Below are positions 1 to 9,438 of a stretch of 64,000 nt of DNA, piece after piece. The translations under genes were made by a program, and so were the position numbers. The notes beneath the pieces were generated by a model. The model had not been told where the DNA came from, did no database searches, and worked only from the letters and a program-made list of their open reading frames with translations. How positions within the stretch are numbered: position 1 is the stretch's first letter; each line of letters starts with the position of its first letter. The stretch is from an uncultured Bacteroidales bacterium (GTDB lineage Bacteria > Bacteroidota > Bacteroidia > Bacteroidales > Muribaculaceae), in contig CACZNH010000009.1 in NCBI GenBank assembly GCA_902782465.1, positions 59,062 to 123,061 of the forward strand. The letters are read 5' to 3'.

Positions 1-141
1 AAGCCCGAGAAAGTCGCCCGCCAAATCGTCCGCGCCATCAAGAACAAACGCCACATCCAGGTCATCGACTGGCGCTACGCCATCCTGACCGCCCTCTGGC
101 GCCGCATCCCCCGCCCCCTCTGGCGCCACTTCAAATTATAA
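1..141 (+). CDS. C-terminal end of a short-chain dehydrogenase/reductase (partial)
   Basis: The window opens inside a plus-strand reading frame that gives 46 residues and stops with TAA at 139-141. The tail contains KPEKVARQIVRAI and IPRPLWRHF. This resembles the C-terminal end of membrane-associated SDR-family NAD(P)-dependent oxidoreductases in Bacteroidetes, where a 'P-E-x-V-A' helix precedes a hydrophobic/basic tail. The Rossmann fold and the catalytic Tyr-Lys pair lie upstream of the window, so the family call rests on the tail alone and the substrate is unknown. The fragment is rich in Arg and GC, more so than most neighbours. Confidence 0.5.
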   Translation, partial: KPEKVARQIVRAIKNKRHIQVIDWRYAILTALWRRIPRPLWRHFKL

Positions 142-173
142 AACGCAAAAACCGCAAAGTCAAATCTTTTTAC

Positions 174-181
174 TAACTTTG
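174..181 (+). promoter_or_regulatory. Bacteroidetes -7 promoter element for gpmI
   Basis: TAACTTTG matches the Bacteroidetes sigma-ABfr -7 consensus TAnnTTTG. It lies 48 bases before the gpmI start and after the stop of the upstream SDR gene, so gpmI probably has its own transcription start near 187. No clear -33 TTTG is visible at the usual spacing. Confidence 0.55.
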
Positions 182-229
182 CAGCCCAAAATCAGGTTTA
201 TACTTAAAAACAGGTAAAATTCTATACTT

Positions 230-1753
230 ATGGCAAAGAAAGCAATATTGATTATATTAGATGGTTGGGGCGAGGGTCCCAAGGGTCACAGCAACGCGAT
301 CTACAGCACGCCGACGCCTTATCTGGACTTCCTGCGCGCCGCTTATCCGCACAGCACGCTCAAGGCGTGTGGCGAAGACGTTGGTTTGCCCGACGGTCAG
401 ATGGGTAACAGCGAGGTGGGTCACCTGAACATTGGTGGCGGCCGCGTGGTCTATCAGGACCTGGTGAAAATCAACAAGAGCATCGCTGATGGCTCCATCC
501 TCAAGAACCCCGAAATCGTGAACGCCTACACCTATGCCAAGGAAAATGGCAAGTCCCTGCACATCATGGGTCTGACGAGCACAGGCGGCGTTCACAGCTC
601 GCAGGAACACCTGATGGCATTATGTGACATCGCCAAGCAGTACGGTCTGGAGAAGGTGTACGTTCATTGCTTTATGGACGGCCGTGACACCGACCCTGAG
701 AGCGGCAAGGGCTTTGTGAACACCGTAGTGGAACACTGCAAAGAAAGTGCTGGAACCGTGGCAACGGTTATCGGACGCTACTATGCGATGGACCGCAACA
801 ACAACTGGGACCGTATCAAAGTGGCCTACGATATGCTGACCGCCGGTGTCGGCAAGCAGAGTGACGACATGGTGAAAGCCATCCAGGAATCCTATGACGA
901 GGGCGTGACTGACGAGTTCATCAAGCCCATCGTCAACTCGACCGTTGACGGCCGTATCCAGGAGGGTGATGTGGTCATCTTCTTCAACTTCCGTAACGAC
1001 CGCGCCAAGCAGATTACCATCGCCCTGACACAGGAGGATAAGCCCGAGGACGGCATGAAGGTCATCCCCAATCTGCAATACTACTGCATGACGCCCTACG
1101 ACCCGACCTTCAAGGGTATGCACATCCTGTTCCCCAAGGAAAATGTCAACAATACCATGTCGGAGTATCTTTCCTCGCTGGGCTTGAAGCAGCTGCACAT
1201 CGCCGAGACCGAGAAATATGCCCATGTGACTTTCTTCTTCAGCGGTGGCAGGGAACAGCCCTTCGAGAACGAGGACCGCATCCTGGTGCCGTCACCCGAC
1301 GTGGCAACCTACGACCTGAAGCCCGAAATGAGCGCCTTTGAGGTTCGCGACAAGCTCGTTGCCGCCATCCGCGAAGACAAGTATGACTTCATTGTGGTGA
1401 ATTATGCCAACGGCGACATGGTGGGTCACACGGGTGTGTATGATGCCATCACCCAAGCTGTCAAGGCTGTTGACCGCTGTGTACATGACACGGTTGAGGC
1501 TGCCCGCGCCACGGGCTACGAGGCCATCATCATTGCTGACCACGGCAATGCCGACCACGCCATCAACAGCGACGGCACGCCCAACACAGCCCACTCGTTG
1601 AATCCCGTGCCTGTCATCTACGTCACCGAGAATCCCGAACTCATCATCAACACGGGACGCCTGGCTGATGTGGCTCCCTCGATACTTCAAATCATGGGTC
1701 TGCCGCAGCCTAAGGAAATGACCGGCCACGGCCTCATTGACGTGACGAAATAA
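230..1753 (+). CDS. gpmI: 2,3-bisphosphoglycerate-independent phosphoglycerate mutase
   Basis: Interconverts 3-phosphoglycerate and 2-phosphoglycerate in cytosolic glycolysis/gluconeogenesis, using two Mn2+ ions and a phosphoserine intermediate. The 507-residue length is normal for iPGM. The metal-binding start [10 protein letters not shown] (Asp11) and the phosphorylated serine motif [17 protein letters not shown] (Ser61) are both present. Later alkaline-phosphatase-superfamily metal ligands appear in [12 protein letters not shown] and [10 protein letters not shown]. The ATG at 230 lies after a TAnnTTTG promoter. The gene is monocistronic and convergent with the protease gene that follows. 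It acts two steps below triose phosphate, next to the Pgk step encoded at 27-28 kb. Confidence 0.97.
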   Translation: MAKKAILIILDGWGEGPKGHSNAIYSTPTPYLDFLRAAYPHSTLKACGEDVGLPDGQMGNSEVGHLNIGGGRVVYQDLVKINKSIADGSILKNPEIVNAYTYAKENGKSLHIMGLTSTGGVHSSQEHLMALCDIAKQYGLEKVYVHCFMDGRDTDPESGKGFVNTVVEHCKESAGTVATVIGRYYAMDRNNNWDRIKVAYDMLTAGVGKQSDDMVKAIQESYDEGVTDEFIKPIVNSTVDGRIQEGDVVIFFNFRNDRAKQITIALTQEDKPEDGMKVIPNLQYYCMTPYDPTFKGMHILFPKENVNNTMSEYLSSLGLKQLHIAETEKYAHVTFFFSGGREQPFENEDRILVPSPDVATYDLKPEMSAFEVRDKLVAAIREDKYDFIVVNYANGDMVGHTGVYDAITQAVKAVDRCVHDTVEAARATGYEAIIIADHGNADHAINSDGTPNTAHSLNPVPVIYVTENPELIINTGRLADVAPSILQIMGLPQPKEMTGHGLIDVTK

Positions 1754-1800
1754 GATTTAAGCAATTTATAAATAAGACTTGAACTCAGTTCCACAGGTTC

Positions 1801-4059
1801 TTAACTTGCGGAACTTAGCATTATATCAATCAATGCTACCAAATCACCAACGTCAATCATGCCATTCTGGTCCAAGTCGGCAGCTAGTTTGTCAAAACCA
1901 ATGGCTTCAGGATTATCACCGACGAGATAGTCAATCATGTCAACGAGGTCACCCATATTGATGGCTCCATCCATATTGACATCACCGATATAATAATTCA
2001 TGCGCCTAAGAATCAGTTTCATGCCTGCCAAGGCATCGATTTTACCATATGCACCGAAATGTGCAGCATTTGGCCCACTGGTATACATGTCCCTGATTGC
2101 TGTCTGAGCCATGATATCCTTAGCTTCGGCAATCGACAAATCCGGCTTGGCCTGCAGCCATTGAGCCAAAATTCCGGCAACCGTGGGAGCCGCCATCGAG
2201 GTTCCGCTCATCGCGCCCCAATAATGGCCGTCGCTGGTTTTCATGACTGTCAATGTGTTGCTATTGTGCGCATAGGAAGAATAACGGCTCACAGCGGATA
2301 TCACATAGCATCCAGGAGCACAAATTGTCGGCAAAGCCTTGCCTGTCGGTCCCGCCCCCTGCGCCTGATAGCTGGAAAATGGCGCAATATCTCCAATGGT
2401 TAATGAGTTATCAGTAATTGTTTTACCCTTGAACAGGGAATAATAGCTATTACGTGAAACGTAGGCTCCAGCCGAGAAAATCGAGTCGCACACGGCATAG
2501 GAATTGATTGAACAAGAGCTATTGGCTGGTGTATAGAAATTATACGCTATTCCACCATCCATGGTAATTATCGCGGAATTCCATTGAGAAAAGCCGGTGC
2601 CCGAATTACTTGTCCAAGCGTCAATATAAGATATTCTGTCATCACTAGGCCAGATGCTAACGCCAATTGCATAACGGCCTCGCTTGACATTGCCCGAGAC
2701 GGTATATTTCTTGTTCACCAAGTTGCGCACTGTAAGAATCAGTTCATACTTCTTGCCGTAGACCGAATATGTGACCTGCCCCCTAAGATAACCTGTGGTG
2801 TCCACACTGTTGTCAAGGGTGAAATATTCGCTGATTTCAGGTAACTCAATCCTCGATGACCCCGAGAAGACATCAGATTGCCATACTATCATACCCGTCT
2901 GCTGATCAAGGAAATGAAATCTGTAATTGAAATTCCACCCCGAGGACCTCATCCAGAGATCAGCCATACAAATGCGGTAGTAATAAGTGGAATCTACCGA
3001 CGTGTTTCCGTTGTTGTATTTAAAAAGCAGATTCAAGGGATTGGCGGAACTGGCTTCTTTGGATGAATAAATGCGCACATCACCGTTATTACCTGCAGCA
3101 AACACAAAAAAACGGCCAGGACCCATCAGCTGGGAAACGACATTCGAGAGATAGTCCTGTCCATCATGAGCACCACTGAAGGCACTCACGCTCATACTAA
3201 CCACGTAGGGCTGGGCCACACTATCGGCATAGCTGTCAACATAGCGCAGGCAATTGGCAAGCTCGGTGGCAGAAATTGTGCCGTCGAGGACACTGAGCGC
3301 GCACAATACAATGTCCGCACCAGGGGCCATGCCACCATATCCGCCCACATGGCCACCAGCAGCAATGCTGGCAGTGTGGGTGCCGTGTGTACTGTTACTG
3401 TCATCGGTGGTCAGGCCATAAATCTCGTCATCCATAAAGACCGACCCCGGCAGACGGATTCTTTTGTTGTAACGGGCGGGATGGCCAGACCTGTCGGTCG
3501 TACTGTAGACCCTCTTGATGCGAGTCAGCGAGGTATTGTCACTACGCCTGAAGGCAAGATGCTGATAGTCATAGCCCACATCCATGATTGCTACAATTAC
3601 GCCAGTTCCGTCGTAGGATTGAGGCAACCCGTTATGAATGCCGTCGAGAACCTGAGCCGCATGTGTCACGCTCAATGTGGAATCGGTACACAGCATCATC
3701 CTGCCGCTGATTTCCACATCGGTGACACAAGGCATCATCGACACCGTGACAAGGTCGTCAACCGGAATCTGAGCGGTCACAAAGCCGTCAAAACAGCAGT
3801 TGACGATAACACCTGCTGCCTGCAGTTTTCCAATAGCATCATCTCCATTAACGGCAATGAATGCATCAACCATTTCCTTGCCGTCAACCATGCGGGGAGG
3901 GAAGAACCGCATAAACCGCTCGGTTGCACCGACGTTCAAAGCCCGCTCGTCAAGAAATTGCCTGACAGTAACAGGCAGGATGCGCTGGGCTTGCGCATCC
4001 CATGTTGCCAGCATCATCAAGCAAACGCTGGCAAAAATGATAACTTTTTTCAACTTCAT
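1801..4059 (-). CDS. Secreted S8 (subtilisin-like) serine protease with C-terminal dockerin-like domain
   Basis: A 752-residue exported protease. A signal peptide (about residues 1-25, ending DAQAQ) is followed by a propeptide-like region containing PRMVDGKEMVDAF. The S8 domain then shows the full triad: Asp160 in IVAIMDVGYD, His225 in STHGTHTA and Ser621 in SGTSMAAPTVAG. A long beta-rich insert of about 250 residues separates the His and Ser blocks. The end carries two Ca-binding-loop-like repeats, GDVNMDGAINMGDLVDMIDYL and DLDQNGMIDVGDLVALID, typical of dockerin type I. The gene is last in a run behind a paralogous S8 protease (39-bp gap) and a GH53 galactanase. Its target is unknown; it could process surface proteins or dietary protein. 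Confidence 0.9.
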   Translation of the reverse strand: MKLKKVIIFASVCLMMLATWDAQAQRILPVTVRQFLDERALNVGATERFMRFFPPRMVDGKEMVDAFIAVNGDDAIGKLQAAGVIVNCCFDGFVTAQIPVDDLVTVSMMPCVTDVEISGRMMLCTDSTLSVTHAAQVLDGIHNGLPQSYDGTGVIVAIMDVGYDYQHLAFRRSDNTSLTRIKRVYSTTDRSGHPARYNKRIRLPGSVFMDDEIYGLTTDDSNSTHGTHTASIAAGGHVGGYGGMAPGADIVLCALSVLDGTISATELANCLRYVDSYADSVAQPYVVSMSVSAFSGAHDGQDYLSNVVSQLMGPGRFFVFAAGNNGDVRIYSSKEASSANPLNLLFKYNNGNTSVDSTYYYRICMADLWMRSSGWNFNYRFHFLDQQTGMIVWQSDVFSGSSRIELPEISEYFTLDNSVDTTGYLRGQVTYSVYGKKYELILTVRNLVNKKYTVSGNVKRGRYAIGVSIWPSDDRISYIDAWTSNSGTGFSQWNSAIITMDGGIAYNFYTPANSSCSINSYAVCDSIFSAGAYVSRNSYYSLFKGKTITDNSLTIGDIAPFSSYQAQGAGPTGKALPTICAPGCYVISAVSRYSSYAHNSNTLTVMKTSDGHYWGAMSGTSMAAPTVAGILAQWLQAKPDLSIAEAKDIMAQTAIRDMYTSGPNAAHFGAYGKIDALAGMKLILRRMNYYIGDVNMDGAINMGDLVDMIDYLVGDNPEAIGFDKLAADLDQNGMIDVGDLVALIDIMLSSAS

Positions 4060-4098
4060 AGCCCTAACTCATGTCGTTTATAAACAGCAATCTGTTAA

Positions 4099-6420
4099 TT
4101 AATCAATGCGTCCAAGAATGAAGTCAATCGCGTAAGAGATATCGACGACATCAAAGGTTCCATCCATGTTGATATCCAGTGCAGGCTCATTAACATAAAA
4201 GCCATCGCCAATCACAAAGTCTATCCCGTTAAGCAAACAATCAATCATCAGCGTCATGTCTACAACATCAATTGCTCCATCATTGTTCACATCGCCAAAA
4301 TGCACACTGCGCTCCAGAATGTATAAGGCACCAGCCATGGCGTCAATCTTTCCATTGGGGCCATAGCGTGCGCCATCAATGGCCGACATGGTGAATTCAT
4401 CTTTAATAGCGGTAGCGGCAATCACTTTCTTGATGTCACCCGGTGAGAGATTCGGATTAATCTGCAACCATTCTGCGATAATACCTGCCACTGTAGGAGC
4501 GGCCATCGAAGTGCCAGTCAATACCGCATAGTTGTGGTTGCCGGGAAGGCGCAAAACAGTCGAGGGACCATTCACAGCATAGTTATTGTATCGACTCACG
4601 GCAGATACGACATCAAAGCCAGGAGCCATTACAGTAGGCAACGCTTTTCCAGTAGGACCATATCCCAAACCTTCAAAACTTGTGGTTTTGTAGAACGAAC
4701 CGATTACATATGAATCATTCCAGGTTGTTGTGCCCAGATTATAGGAATAATAATAGTTGCGTGCCACAAATCCACCAGCCGAAATAATGGAATCAGCGAC
4801 AGCATAGGTACCAATCGAAGCCATATCCGAAGGCGCGCTGAAGTAATCTGACACGGCACGTGTTACGGTATCGCCATTTTCTGTAACCTCATCCACATAA
4901 ACTACACCGGAATATCTGGTACGCTGTCCGTTGCCAGTGTACATCCACGAGTCAATATAGCAACTGTCGGGCTGTCTGGGATTCATCACATGGGGCGGGA
5001 ATACAGCAACTCCAATCTGATAGCGGCTGGTACGGTACCCGTCAGCGTCAACGGTGTAAGATTTAGACCTCAAATTATGTATTGTACTTGAGAGGCAGAA
5101 TTTGTTGTTATTGGGATTAAGTGCCACCATTGCCTCCAAATAACCATCCCCCGAAGAGCCGGATTCATAATAATCGCTGATTTCAGATGCATCTATTTGT
5201 TGATACAGGTTACAGTATTCTGAACGCCAAACTATTCGCTGGGTTTGTTTGTCAAAAATAAAAAACTGGTTGATTGGACGCGTACTTTTCGCACGAGCCC
5301 AAGAGTCAATCTGTAAATGGTCATAATAATATCCGTGGTTATAGGATGTACTATAACAGCCGAGCAACATATTCATGCGGTTATCGGTTTCAGTGGCCGG
5401 ACCAAAGGAATACTGGTATTTGGTGGCATTGTTGCCTGCGGCAATGACAAATACACGGCCAGGCCCGACGAGTTGGCTCACTGCCTTGGAAACCCTATCA
5501 TTGCCGTCATGCGAGCCAAATGATGTGCTCACGCTCATGCTGATGACACAGGGCTTGTTCACACTGTCGGCGTAGGAGAAGATGTACTTGATACAATTGA
5601 CGACTTCACTTTCCAGAAAACCCCACTTGAAGGTTGCAGGGGCACACATCACGATATCTGCACCGGGAGCCATACCTCCATAGCCATTATAATGGGTGCC
5701 CGCTGCAAGGCATGAAGTGTGTGTGCCGTGATAACCCGAGGGGTCATCAGTAGTCATCGTGTCCAGTTGAGCGCCCATAAATACAGAACCGGCTACTTGA
5801 TTACCGCCGATTATCACTGGATGGCCGGTAGTGTCAGCGGTATTATACACTCGCTTGATGCGATTGGTCACACCGTCAGCCTTTTTAAACGCAATATGCT
5901 GGAAATCAAAGCCATAGTCAATGATTCCAATGACGACACCAGTGCCATCGTACATCCTGGGCAAACCATATTCCTTGCCTTTTAGCACTTGACCCGCATG
6001 AGTCACACGCAAGGTGCTGTCAGAGCACAATTCAACGACTCGGCTGATTTCGACATTGGTAACACCGGGAATCAGGTGAATCTGCTCTAGCTGGTGCATA
6101 GGGATTTGAGCCGTGACAAAACCCTTAAACTCGCAATTCACCTTCACTCCAGCAGCCTTTAACAAGGGGATGACTTCACTATTGGCGATGTCGATAAAGG
6201 CATCAATCATTTCTGTGCCGTCAACCATGCGGGGCTGTGCAAAACTGGGTCTCGGACCTGACCAATTTGAGAATGAAGATTTAATGGTCAAACCATTCAT
6301 ATTCTCAAATGCTGACCTCTCGAGGTAGTACTGCTGCACTGACCCTGGCAGATTTTTCTTGAATTGACCGCTGGCGGCCAACGCCAGCAAAACACTGGCC
6401 ACAAAAAGTAATTTCTTCAT
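4099..6420 (-). CDS. Secreted S8 (subtilisin-like) serine protease with C-terminal dockerin-like domain
   Basis: A 773-residue paralogue of the downstream protease. I chose the ATG at 6420 because it begins a clean signal peptide (MKKLLFVASVLLALAASGQ). An in-frame ATG at 6450 would add ten charged residues and overlap the preceding gene. The triad is visible at Asp168 (GIIDYGFDFQ), His231 (YHGTHTSC) and Ser638 (TGTSMAAPTVAG). The propeptide region shares PRMVDGTEMIDAFI and FVTAQIP with its neighbour. Residues of roughly 709-773 form a dockerin-like pair, FGDVNNDGAIDVVDMTLMID and DINMDGTFDVVDISYAID. It lies 22 bp behind the galactanase gene, so co-transcription is likely. The pair looks like an old tandem duplication, clearly diverged. 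Confidence 0.9.
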   Translation of the reverse strand: MKKLLFVASVLLALAASGQFKKNLPGSVQQYYLERSAFENMNGLTIKSSFSNWSGPRPSFAQPRMVDGTEMIDAFIDIANSEVIPLLKAAGVKVNCEFKGFVTAQIPMHQLEQIHLIPGVTNVEISRVVELCSDSTLRVTHAGQVLKGKEYGLPRMYDGTGVVIGIIDYGFDFQHIAFKKADGVTNRIKRVYNTADTTGHPVIIGGNQVAGSVFMGAQLDTMTTDDPSGYHGTHTSCLAAGTHYNGYGGMAPGADIVMCAPATFKWGFLESEVVNCIKYIFSYADSVNKPCVISMSVSTSFGSHDGNDRVSKAVSQLVGPGRVFVIAAGNNATKYQYSFGPATETDNRMNMLLGCYSTSYNHGYYYDHLQIDSWARAKSTRPINQFFIFDKQTQRIVWRSEYCNLYQQIDASEISDYYESGSSGDGYLEAMVALNPNNNKFCLSSTIHNLRSKSYTVDADGYRTSRYQIGVAVFPPHVMNPRQPDSCYIDSWMYTGNGQRTRYSGVVYVDEVTENGDTVTRAVSDYFSAPSDMASIGTYAVADSIISAGGFVARNYYYSYNLGTTTWNDSYVIGSFYKTTSFEGLGYGPTGKALPTVMAPGFDVVSAVSRYNNYAVNGPSTVLRLPGNHNYAVLTGTSMAAPTVAGIIAEWLQINPNLSPGDIKKVIAATAIKDEFTMSAIDGARYGPNGKIDAMAGALYILERSVHFGDVNNDGAIDVVDMTLMIDCLLNGIDFVIGDGFYVNEPALDINMDGTFDVVDISYAIDFILGRID

Positions 6421-6442
6421 TAGTTCTATCTTTTTTTGTTTT

Positions 6443-8125
6443 TTATCCATTCAAAACCATGTCGATGACAAGCGTTATATCTGAGATATCAATTGTTCCG
6501 TTCTGGTCGGCATCGGCATTCAGGATGTTGAAATTAGTGGCTACACCATTCAGGATATAGTCAATCAATGTAGTTACATCGACTATCCCGACCATGCCGT
6601 CACCATTCACATCACCTGGCATGACAACAGGTTGCGGCTCAATGACGTCAAGACAGAAAGTGAGGTCATCAATGTTGAAGGTCACCAGGTAATCACTGCC
6701 GTCGCCCGTGAAGTAATAAGAGAAATCATTGTTACGCTTGGCTGTGGCATACACAGTTCCGGTTGTGATAGTTGTTGTGGAGGTGGGACCATAACGGTAG
6801 GTACTGTTAAAGGCCGTCCAGTTGTTGTCCCAGGCATCGGGACCACCATCGGCAAACACGAAATAAATCGGGGCACTGACAGTCAACGTGTCCACATAGG
6901 TGCCGTTACCCAAGTTGGTCATCTTGCCCATGGGCTCGGTAAGGCTCCAAGTGCCTTCGCCACCCACGATGTAGATGCTCGCGCTGTCGGTAGGCTCTAC
7001 GGGATCGTCACCGCTACCATCCAGGAAACCGGCCATCTCGAACAGGGCATCCATCACCTGACCGTTAGCATTGTCCCACCAGCCGCAGTTATACCAGTCG
7101 GTAGTGACAGCATTGGTATAGTTGATGCCATATTCGTTGGCCTCGGGGAACCACCAATACAAGCCATTGACGTTGCTGTGGGCATTCAATGTTGCAACCA
7201 ACTGCTGGGCAAAAGCCTTTTGCCCGGCTTCGGTGGCAGGCCAGGTCGACTGCAAGTCATAGCTGGCTGCAGTGGGGTAGTAGGCATGGGGATATCCGGT
7301 CTCAACAATCTGGATTTTCTTGGTGGGGTAGGTGGATTCAAGTGTCGTCAACAAGCCATCAAGAACACTCAGGTCACCATGCCAATAAGGGTAGTAGCTC
7401 AGTCCGATGATGTCATAGTCATCGGTATAATTGCGGAGCGACTGATAAAACGAGGTCACATTGCTAACACGGCTCATCTCTGTGTGCACGATAATTTTGG
7501 CTGCAGGGCACACCTCGCGGCAAGCCTGGATTCCTCGCTTGAGGTAGTTGGCGAAATTGGCAAATGTGCCGTTGCCATAGTTGGCGCCACTGGGATAACA
7601 GTGTCCTGTGGGCCACAGCATGCCGTATGTCACCTCATTGCCCACCTGGATAAAATCGGGTGTGGCTCCTGAAGCAATCATGGCATTGAGTACACGACGG
7701 GTATAGTAATATACGCTGTCGCCAAGAGCATTGGTCACGGTCCATGACGATGGCGTGCTGTGCTGGCCTGGGTCGGTCCAGGTATCACTGTAGTGGATAT
7801 CCAGCAGCAGATTGAAGCCTTCGGCCTTGATGCGTTGACCCAGGGCGATGACAAACGGTAAATCCTGGCACACGCCTTCTCCCTGGTCCTCGGCGCCCGC
7901 CTGTGACGGGTCCACAAACAGACGCACGCGCATGGCATTCATACTATTGGACTTGAGGTAACCAAGTACATCGGTGATTCGGGCACCGTTCTCGTCAAAA
8001 TAGCGGGCTCCACGCTCCTCATATTTGGTTAACAGCGAGATATCACCGCCTACATACTTGGCAGCAGCTTGACCAAACAGAGAGGTCAGCATAATGAAGG
8101 CTAAAAAGATAAATATTTTTCTCAT
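6443..8125 (-). CDS. Secreted GH53 endo-beta-1,4-galactanase with beta-rich module and dockerin-like domain
   Basis: Hydrolyses beta-1,4-galactan side chains of pectin (arabinogalactan type I) outside the cytoplasm. The protein has 560 residues. A signal peptide ends near residue 22, then GH53 starts at YVGGDISLL. The acid/base is Glu164 (FIQVGNEVTYGMLWP) and the nucleophile is Glu275 (KIQIVETGYPH). DIHYSDTWTDPGQ is also typical. A linker with DDPVEPTDS leads into a beta-rich module of about 105 residues (SIYIVGGEGTWSL to DYLVTFNIDDL) similar to SusE/SusF-type carbohydrate-binding modules. A two-repeat dockerin-like domain closes it (GDVNGDGMVGIVDVTTLIDYIL). It is first of three same-strand genes. 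Released galactose could feed galK-galM at 29-31 kb. No SusC/SusD pair is next to it. Confidence 0.94.
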   Translation of the reverse strand: MRKIFIFLAFIMLTSLFGQAAAKYVGGDISLLTKYEERGARYFDENGARITDVLGYLKSNSMNAMRVRLFVDPSQAGAEDQGEGVCQDLPFVIALGQRIKAEGFNLLLDIHYSDTWTDPGQHSTPSSWTVTNALGDSVYYYTRRVLNAMIASGATPDFIQVGNEVTYGMLWPTGHCYPSGANYGNGTFANFANYLKRGIQACREVCPAAKIIVHTEMSRVSNVTSFYQSLRNYTDDYDIIGLSYYPYWHGDLSVLDGLLTTLESTYPTKKIQIVETGYPHAYYPTAASYDLQSTWPATEAGQKAFAQQLVATLNAHSNVNGLYWWFPEANEYGINYTNAVTTDWYNCGWWDNANGQVMDALFEMAGFLDGSGDDPVEPTDSASIYIVGGEGTWSLTEPMGKMTNLGNGTYVDTLTVSAPIYFVFADGGPDAWDNNWTAFNSTYRYGPTSTTTITTGTVYATAKRNNDFSYYFTGDGSDYLVTFNIDDLTFCLDVIEPQPVVMPGDVNGDGMVGIVDVTTLIDYILNGVATNFNILNADADQNGTIDISDITLVIDMVLNG

Positions 8126-8129
8126 AGTG

Positions 8130-8218
8130 TTTACTGTTGATTGATTTGCTGCAAAAGTAATGAAATATCATCAAAAAAGCAGCATTTTCTGCCACTTTTT
8201 CGATTAATCAACAGTAAA
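8130..8218. repeat. Inverted repeat upstream of the galactanase operon
   Basis: Perfect 13-bp arms, TTTACTGTTGATT at 8130-8142 and its complement at 8206-8218, are separated by 63 bases that hold the candidate promoter. It could be an operator pair or an extended hairpin. It differs from the other intergenic hairpins in having a long AT-rich loop. Confidence 0.5.
8152..8159 (-). promoter_or_regulatory. Candidate -7 element of the GH53-protease operon
   Basis: On the minus strand this reads TACTTTTG, matching TAnnTTTG, 26 bases before the GH53 start. No -33 element is seen at proper spacing. It lies within the loop of the 8130-8218 inverted repeat. Confidence 0.4.
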
Positions 8219-8243
8219 TTTTGAATATTGAATTCCCCTTTAA

Positions 8244-8271
8244 GCCTAACGCCTAGAGCCTAATGCCTAAA
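8244..8271. repeat. Four tandem GCCTAAN heptamers downstream of holA
   Basis: GCCTAAC, GCCTAGA, GCCTAAT and GCCTAAA follow each other without gaps, just beyond the holA stop codon. The short-word build resembles the arms of the intergenic inverted repeats elsewhere in the window, but I see no complementary arm here. Confidence 0.5.
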
Positions 8272-8276
8272 ACCAA

Positions 8277-9323
8277 CTATGCATGCAGAATTTTATAGAC
8301 TAGTTCCTTAAGCAGTGCATATTGGTCCTGACGGGAGCCGATGCCCTTGCTGCGGGTGTCACACTCGCGCAGGTATCCGATGATGTTAACCAGCGAGCGC
8401 GTGTTGTACATCCGCGTTGTCTCGAGGAACTTGCGGGCACGCCATGCGCTGCGGGTGCCAACAGCAGCCATGATGCCCTCGGGCGACTTGTCACTGGCTG
8501 TCGAGGCCAGCAATACACCAGAGAAGAAGGAAAACAGCATCGACACGCTCACCATTGTGGGATTATTCTTCGGATTGCGCTCAAAATAATCGACAATACG
8601 GAAGGCTTTAAGGGCATCGCGACGGCTCAAGGCATCCTCCAACTCAAAAATGTTGAAATCCTTGCTGATGCCGATGTTCTGCTCAATCAGCAGCGGTGTG
8701 ATGTTCTTGTCTTCTGCAAGAATTGACAATTTATCCAATTCAGTGTACAAGCGGGCGATGTCGGTGCCGATGTGGTCTGCCAGCATACTGGTAGCCTTAT
8801 GGTCGATATTGCAGCCCAGCGAGTTGGCGTAGCCCGTAATCATCGCCTCCAGGTCACGCCCCTCACGCACTTTGTTGGAGTCGAAGGTAATGCCGCTCTT
8901 GGCAGCCTTCAGGGCATCCATGAAGGGTTTACTCTTCAACGCACCTTCCTTGTGGCAGATGACCAGCACGGTCGAGGGTAGGGGACGCTCAGCATATGAC
9001 GCAAACAGGTCCAGGTCATTCTTATGGCCCGGCTGCTTGGCAATGAGCTGCGCCTCGCGCACGACAACAACCTTGCGCTCGGCAAAGGTGGGATACTGCT
9101 TGCAGGTGCTGATAACCTCACGCACATTGGCGTTGTTGCCATAGAACACCGACAGGTTAAAGTCGCGCTGATCCTCATCAAGCGCCGTTTCTATGATAAG
9201 TTCCTGCAGGCGGTCAATGAAGTAAGGTTCCTCGCCCTGCAGGACGTAGATATTCCTGAAAGTGCCGCCCTTAATCTCCTTCTGCAACGCGGCAAATGTC
9301 ATCGTTTCTTTCTTAACTGCCAT
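8277..9323 (-). CDS. holA: DNA polymerase III subunit delta
   Basis: Clamp-loader subunit that opens the beta sliding clamp during replication; cytosolic. The 348-residue length is standard. Recognisable stretches are the N-terminal LQKEIKGGTFRNIYVLQGEEPYFIDRL, shortened here to its key LQGEEPYFID, followed by DLFASYAERPLPSTVLVICHKEG and the C-terminal CDTRSKGIGS, which is typical of the HolA collar domain. The start ATG at 9323 gives MAVKKETMTF. It stands alone on the minus strand between the galactanase operon and the GxxExxY gene. No odd features are visible in the coding region. Confidence 0.92.
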   Translation of the reverse strand: MAVKKETMTFAALQKEIKGGTFRNIYVLQGEEPYFIDRLQELIIETALDEDQRDFNLSVFYGNNANVREVISTCKQYPTFAERKVVVVREAQLIAKQPGHKNDLDLFASYAERPLPSTVLVICHKEGALKSKPFMDALKAAKSGITFDSNKVREGRDLEAMITGYANSLGCNIDHKATSMLADHIGTDIARLYTELDKLSILAEDKNITPLLIEQNIGISKDFNIFELEDALSRRDALKAFRIVDYFERNPKNNPTMVSVSMLFSFFSGVLLASTASDKSPEGIMAAVGTRSAWRARKFLETTRMYNTRSLVNIIGYLRECDTRSKGIGSRQDQYALLKELVYKILHA

Positions 9324-9355
9324 ATCTTCTTAACTACGAATATTTGTTTTTTATT

Positions 9356-9438
9356 GTCCACAGATTAAACGGATTAATGGGATTTTTGGCATCCGCGCCA
9401 TCAATTAATAATATGTTTAATCTGTGTAATCCGTGGAC
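9356..9438. repeat. Long imperfect inverted repeat with GGCATCCGC loop
   Basis: The arms are 23 bp: 9356-9378 and 9416-9438. They match except at a few positions and both are built from GATTA/TAATC words bounded by GTCCAC. The loop holds GGCATCCGC at 9388-9396 inside a small TGGC...GCCA stem. The right arm runs into the coding end of the GxxExxY gene: its stop codon at 9417-9419 and last six codons (STDYTD) are repeat sequence. A 13-mer, GATTAATGGGATT (9372-9384), recurs on the other strand at 36321-36333. Confidence 0.85.

Noticed and set aside
3166-4083. A 305-codon frame antisense to the S8 protease
   Set aside because: It lies opposite the protease His block and signal peptide, and is rich in His and Gly as shadows are.
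6421-6450. Upstream ATG at 6450 as the start of the second S8 protease
   Set aside because: It would overlap the GH53 stop and place ten charged residues ahead of a clean signal peptide.
6632-7672. A 346-codon plus-strand frame over the GH53 gene
   Set aside because: It covers conserved GH53 coding sequence on the other strand and has no start context or family features.
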